From an uncultured Oscillospiraceae bacterium (lineage in GTDB: Bacteria; Bacillota; Clostridia; Oscillospirales; Ruminococcaceae), in assembly GCA_904502045.1 (NCBI GenBank), contig CAJGEB010000039.1:1-8034 (forward strand): a stretch of 8,034 nt of DNA, in the 5' to 3' direction. Made by a program: the position numbers and the translations under genes. Position 1 is the first letter of the stretch. Every line of letters starts with the position of its first letter. Below are positions 4,949-8,034 of the stretch, piece by piece. The notes under the pieces are model-generated. The model was given only the letters and a program-made list of their open reading frames with translations. It searched no databases and had not been told where the DNA came from.

Positions 4949-7732
4949 TTACTGTCCGCAGCATTTTTTGTACTTCTTGCCGCTTCCGCAAGGACACGGG
5001 TCATTTCTGCCGACCTTTTCCGCTTTTTTTACCGGCTGCTTTTGCTCGTTACCTGCAGCTCCTGCCGTTACCGGACGCGCTACCTCTTCTCTTTTCGGCT
5101 CTGCATCATTTTTTATTTTCACGGTAAACATCATCTTAACCGTCTGCTCGCGTATCGACGCTACCATCTGGTCAAACATATCAAAGCCTTCCATACGGTA
5201 CTCAACAACGGGGTTCCTCTGAGCGTATCCTCTCAGTCCTATTCCGCGTTTTAATTCCTCCATCGCGTCGATATGCTCCATCCAGAAGGAGTCAACACTC
5301 CTGAGCAACGCAACGCGCTCTATCTCCCTCATCAGCTTTTCGCCGTACATTTTTTCTTTTTCGGAATATATCTTCTCGGCGCGCTCCTTGAGCGACTCGT
5401 TTATCTCATCCTTGCTCTTACCCTCAAACGCCGCCCTACTTATCTCAAAGGTTCCTGCAATTTCGTTGTTGTCGGGAGTACACAGCCAGCTGAAAAGGTA
5501 GTCCTTGAGTCCCTCGATATTCCAGTTATCACGGTTCTCAGCCGTATGTTTGGAGTGTTTCTCTCCCTCTTCCTCGGCGCTGTCCGCAAGATAGCTCTCA
5601 ATCGTTACGTCTATAAGCTCGCTCGTCATCTTCCAGATGTAATCCTTTATATCGTCGCCGTTGAGTACCTTGTCGCGCTGTCCGTAGATTATCTCTCTTT
5701 GGCGGTTCATTACATCGTCGTACTCAAGCACTCTCTTTCTGATTCCGAAGTTTCTGCCCTCTATCTTCCTCTGCGCACTCTCTATCGTGCCTGAAAGCAT
5801 CTTATACTCAAGCGGCATATCCTCGTCAACCCCGAGAGTATCCATCATCATCTGCATTCTCTCGCCGCCGAAAAGGCGCATCAGGTCGTCCTCAAGGGAG
5901 ATGTAGAATCTCGATTCACCCGCGTCGCCCTGACGTCCGGAGCGTCCGCGCAGCTGGTTATCTATTCTTCTTGATTCGTGACGCTCGGTACCGATTATAA
6001 AGAGTCCGCCCGCATCCTTTACCCTCTGCGCCATCGGCTCAAGCTCTTTTTTGTATTTGTCAAGTAATTCCCTGAAATGAGCGCGCCACTGCAAAGCTTC
6101 CTCGTCGTCGGTATCAAAAAAGCTCGTTGCATCGTATATCTTCTCTTCGGGACATCCGTCCTTTTTGAGCTGTGCTTTCGCAAGGAACTCCGCATTACCG
6201 CCCAAAATTATATCGGTTCCGCGTCCCGCCATATTGGTAGCTATCGTTACCGCTCCGGGACGGCCCGCCTGCGCGACTATTTCCGCCTCTTTTTCGTGGC
6301 GTTTCGCGTTCAGTACTTCATGCTTTATTCCTCTTTTTTTCAGCATCACGCTAAGCAGCTCCGACTTTTCAATTGAAACGGTACCGACAAGTACCGGCTG
6401 CTCCTTTTGATGACACTCGATTATCTGCTCAATGACAGCACCGAACTTACCCTTCTCGGTCTTGTAAACGACGTCGGGGTGGTCCTTTCTTATTACGGGA
6501 CGGTTGGTGGGTATCTCTATTACGTCAAGGTTATATATCTCTCTGAATTCGTCCTCTTCGGTAAGGGCAGTACCCGTCATTCCGGAGAGCTTGCGGTACA
6601 TTCTGAAGTAGTTTTGGAAGGTTATCGTAGCCAATGTTTTTGACTCTCTCTCGACCTTTACTCCTTCCTTTGCTTCGATAGCCTGATGGAGTCCCTCATT
6701 ATATCTTCTTCCGAGCATAAGTCTGCCGGTGAATTCGTCGACTATTATTACCTCGCCCTCGCGCACTACGTAGTCGATATCCCTCGTCATTACTCCGTGT
6801 GCCTTTATCGCCTGATTTACGTGATGCATCAGCGTCATATTATCTGCATCGGTAATATTTTCAACACCGAAATACTGCTCCGCCCTCTTGATTCCCTGCG
6901 GAGTGAGTGTTGCAGTACGCGCCTTTTCGTCCACGATGTAATCCGCCTCAACGTCATCGTAGCTCTCCTTGTCGTTCTGCTCCCGTATCTTCAGCATCTT
7001 CAGTCCCTTTGCGAGCTTATCGGCTCTCTCGTAAAGGTCGGTGGATTTGTCGCCCTGTCCCGAAATTATCAGCGGAGTACGCGCCTCGTCTATGAGTATG
7101 GAGTCCACCTCGTCAACGATAGCAAAAGCAAATCCGCGCTGTACCTTATTTTCCTTGTATATGACCATATTGTCGCGCAGATAGTCAAATCCGAACTCGT
7201 TGTTGGTTCCGTAGGTAATGTCACAGGCGTACGCCGCTCTGCGCTCGTCATTCGTCTTACCGTGAACGATAAGTCCCACGGTAAGTCCCATATAATTATA
7301 TATCTTACCCATCCACTCCGAGTGGAACTTCGCAAGATAGTCGTTTACCGTTACTACGTGCACTCCCCCGCCGGCAAGCGCGTTTACGTACGCTGCAAGT
7401 GCCGCAGTCAGCGTCTTACCTTCACCGGTCTTCATTTCGGCTATTCTGCCCTGATTCAAGGTTACCGCACCGATTATCTGAACCGGAAACGCCTTCTGTC
7501 CGATTACTCTGTACGCAGCCTCTCTCACCGCTGCTATCGCTTCCGGCGTAATATCGTCAAGGCTCTCCCCTGCGGCAAGTCTTTCTTTAAATCTTGCGGT
7601 GGAACCCTTCAGCTCCTCTTCGCTCATCTGAGTGTACTTCTCCTCAAACGACAGTACCTCTTCCATTATCGGCTTTATATTTTTCATTTCACGGGATGAG
7701 TATGTCCCGAATATCTTCTGAAGTAATCCCAA
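4949..7732 (-). CDS. secA: Preprotein translocase ATPase SecA
   Basis: The 927-residue SecA motor ATPase, which drives unfolded preproteins through the SecYEG channel at the cytoplasmic face of the membrane. Visible parts in order: an N-terminal segment typical of clostridial SecA ([17 protein letters not shown]); Walker A MKTGEGKT at 100-107; the Walker B region DEVD at 207-210; the preprotein cross-linking domain inserted at about 222-370; motif TGTA at 386-389; nucleotide domain 2 with NMAGRGTDI at 500-508 and [13 protein letters not shown] at 591-603; the helical scaffold/wing region; and the two-helix finger around [15 protein letters not shown] at 816-830. The C-terminus is a SEC-C zinc site: Cys913, Cys915, Cys924 and Cys925 (CXCX8CC), which contacts SecB or ribosomes in other species. 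A charged insert at about 512-575 in domain 2 is common in this group. The start is TTG: GGAGG (complement of 7741-7745) lies 8 nt upstream, and the family N-terminus begins exactly there. A sigma-A promoter lies just upstream. Confidence 0.98.
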   Translation of the reverse strand: MGLLQKIFGTYSSREMKNIKPIMEEVLSFEEKYTQMSEEELKGSTARFKERLAAGESLDDITPEAIAAVREAAYRVIGQKAFPVQIIGAVTLNQGRIAEMKTGEGKTLTAALAAYVNALAGGGVHVVTVNDYLAKFHSEWMGKIYNYMGLTVGLIVHGKTNDERRAAYACDITYGTNNEFGFDYLRDNMVIYKENKVQRGFAFAIVDEVDSILIDEARTPLIISGQGDKSTDLYERADKLAKGLKMLKIREQNDKESYDDVEADYIVDEKARTATLTPQGIKRAEQYFGVENITDADNMTLMHHVNQAIKAHGVMTRDIDYVVREGEVIIVDEFTGRLMLGRRYNEGLHQAIEAKEGVKVERESKTLATITFQNYFRMYRKLSGMTGTALTEEDEFREIYNLDVIEIPTNRPVIRKDHPDVVYKTEKGKFGAVIEQIIECHQKEQPVLVGTVSIEKSELLSVMLKKRGIKHEVLNAKRHEKEAEIVAQAGRPGAVTIATNMAGRGTDIILGGNAEFLAKAQLKKDGCPEEKIYDATSFFDTDDEEALQWRAHFRELLDKYKKELEPMAQRVKDAGGLFIIGTERHESRRIDNQLRGRSGRQGDAGESRFYISLEDDLMRLFGGERMQMMMDTLGVDEDMPLEYKMLSGTIESAQRKIEGRNFGIRKRVLEYDDVMNRQREIIYGQRDKVLNGDDIKDYIWKMTSELIDVTIESYLADSAEEEGEKHSKHTAENRDNWNIEGLKDYLFSWLCTPDNNEIAGTFEISRAAFEGKSKDEINESLKERAEKIYSEKEKMYGEKLMREIERVALLRSVDSFWMEHIDAMEELKRGIGLRGYAQRNPVVEYRMEGFDMFDQMVASIREQTVKMMFTVKIKNDAEPKREEVARPVTAGAAGNEQKQPVKKAEKVGRNDPCPCGSGKKYKKCCGQ

Positions 7733-7740
7733 CGACTTTT

Positions 7741-7745
7741 CCTCC
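7741..7745 (-). promoter_or_regulatory. Ribosome binding site supporting the TTG start of secA
   Basis: The - strand reads GGAGG followed by an 8-nt spacer and then TTG (7732-7730). The next in-frame ATG is at residue 17 and would remove the conserved SecA N-terminus, so the non-ATG start is well supported. Confidence 0.85.
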
Positions 7746-7767
7746 GTAACTGCACATATTTTATTCC

Positions 7768-7797
7768 ATTTTAAACCATTACACCCCTTTCTGTCAA
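7768..7797 (-). promoter_or_regulatory. Sigma-A promoter of secA
   Basis: On the - strand, TTGACA (complement of 7792-7797) and TAAAAT (complement of 7768-7773) are separated by 18 bp. The -10 box is 35 nt from the TTG start codon, leaving a short leader with the ribosome site. The spacer is 1 bp longer than ideal. Confidence 0.75.
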
Positions 7798-7853
7798 ATC
7801 CGACCGCTCCCGCTGCTCAAATTTTACAATTCCCTAACAATCCGCGCCCTTTT

Positions 7854-7870
7854 TTCGACATTTTCCGACA
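7854..7870 (-). promoter_or_regulatory. Possible tandem Spo0A boxes in the divergent intergenic region
   Basis: Read on the - strand, TGTCGGA (complement of 7864-7870) is followed by TGTCGAA (complement of 7854-7860). The second matches the Spo0A box TGNCGAA; the first differs at one position. They are in the same orientation and start 10 bp apart, one helical turn, as in known tandem Spo0A sites such as that of abrB in Bacillus. They lie about 50 bp upstream of the -35 box of the + promoter and about 57 bp upstream of the secA -35 box. The motif is short and the context T-rich, so chance is possible. Confidence 0.4.
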
Positions 7871-7921
7871 CCGCCGCAGTAAATTACTCCTATTTTTAAA
7901 GGAAAAATCCTCGCACCTCTC

Positions 7922-7950
7922 TTGATAATGCGGACAAGCCGTAGTATAAT
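7922..7950 (+). promoter_or_regulatory. Sigma-A promoter of the rightmost gene
   Basis: TTGATA at 7922-7927 and a perfect TATAAT at 7945-7950 are separated by 17 bp. The start codon at 7995 follows after a short leader of about 38 nt. It diverges from the secA promoter. Confidence 0.88.
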
Positions 7951-7994
7951 AGTTATGTACGTGGTTATTTTGATCCCAGAAAGGAGAAATATTA

Positions 7995-8034
7995 ATGAAT
8001 TGTTCTCATGAAGTTGAGAGAATGTGTACGGTAG
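7995..8034 (+). CDS. 5' end of an unidentified gene, cut by the window edge
   Basis: An ATG at 7995 is preceded by AAGGAG at 7981-7986 with an 8-nt spacer, behind a strong promoter. Thirteen codons are visible, reading MNCSHEVERMCTV, with no stop before the window ends. Two cysteines and a histidine fall within the first 11 residues (Cys3, His5, Cys11), which could suit metal binding, but this is too little to name a family. The gene is transcribed away from secA. The possible Spo0A boxes upstream hint at control linked to stationary phase or sporulation, as inference only. Confidence 0.7.
   Translation, partial: MNCSHEVERMCTV

Noticed and set aside
4935..4956. GACAGT/ACTGTC hairpin spanning the secA stop codon as a terminator
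   Set aside because: The stem is only 6 bp and the following - strand sequence is A-rich rather than T-rich.
6686..7699. Long + strand open frame opposite secA
   Set aside because: It is fully antisense to a strongly conserved gene and its protein resembles no known family; it is a by-product of secA codon use. The same applies to + strand frames opposite the esterase (3138-3725) and the - strand frame opposite apeA (1304-1942).

Overview
The window looks like chromosomal DNA of a Gram-positive Bacillota bacterium, probably class Clostridia and perhaps a gut-type Oscillospiraceae or Ruminococcaceae relative. The signs are strong AGGAGG-type ribosome sites, textbook sigma-A promoters, a lipoprotein with a lipobox, a clostridial-type SecA with a C-terminal zinc site, an ApeA-type M18 aminopeptidase and two possible Spo0A boxes. 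The genus cannot be fixed from sequence reading alone.

Layout. Bases 20-2014 (+) hold a tight two-gene unit: a membrane-anchored lytic transglycosylase and an M18 aminopeptidase. A 126-residue protein of unknown function follows on the same strand (2154-2534). Between the aminopeptidase and this protein lies an 87-nt element (2033-2119) that is almost wholly base-paired: an outer stem enclosing three hairpins, each with a three-base loop. The + genes end at a strong bidirectional terminator (2608-2666). From there to 7732 the genes run on the - strand: a sialate O-acetylesterase-like SGNH hydrolase with its own promoter, a DUF2807 lipoprotein, and secA with its own promoter and a TTG start. 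The 5' end of a + strand gene with a near-consensus promoter lies at the right edge, divergent from secA.

The most unusual content is the structured non-coding DNA. A second cloverleaf element (3842-3918) lies in the esterase-lipoprotein intergenic region, inside a larger nested palindrome (3813-3986). Reverse-complementing copy 1 gives the same order of hairpins and nearly the same triloops as copy 2 (TCC, T[T/A]C, GTA), with mostly different but still perfectly paired stems. This points to one family of structured repeats maintained by compensatory change. I do not recognise it as a named family.

How the genes relate. SecA drives export through the Sec channel, and the lipoprotein is one of its likely clients. 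The transglycosylase acts on the cell wall, the aminopeptidase trims peptides in the cytoplasm, and the esterase removes O-acetyl groups, probably from sugars. I see no pathway joining all of them, so this looks like a housekeeping region carrying inserted structured repeats.
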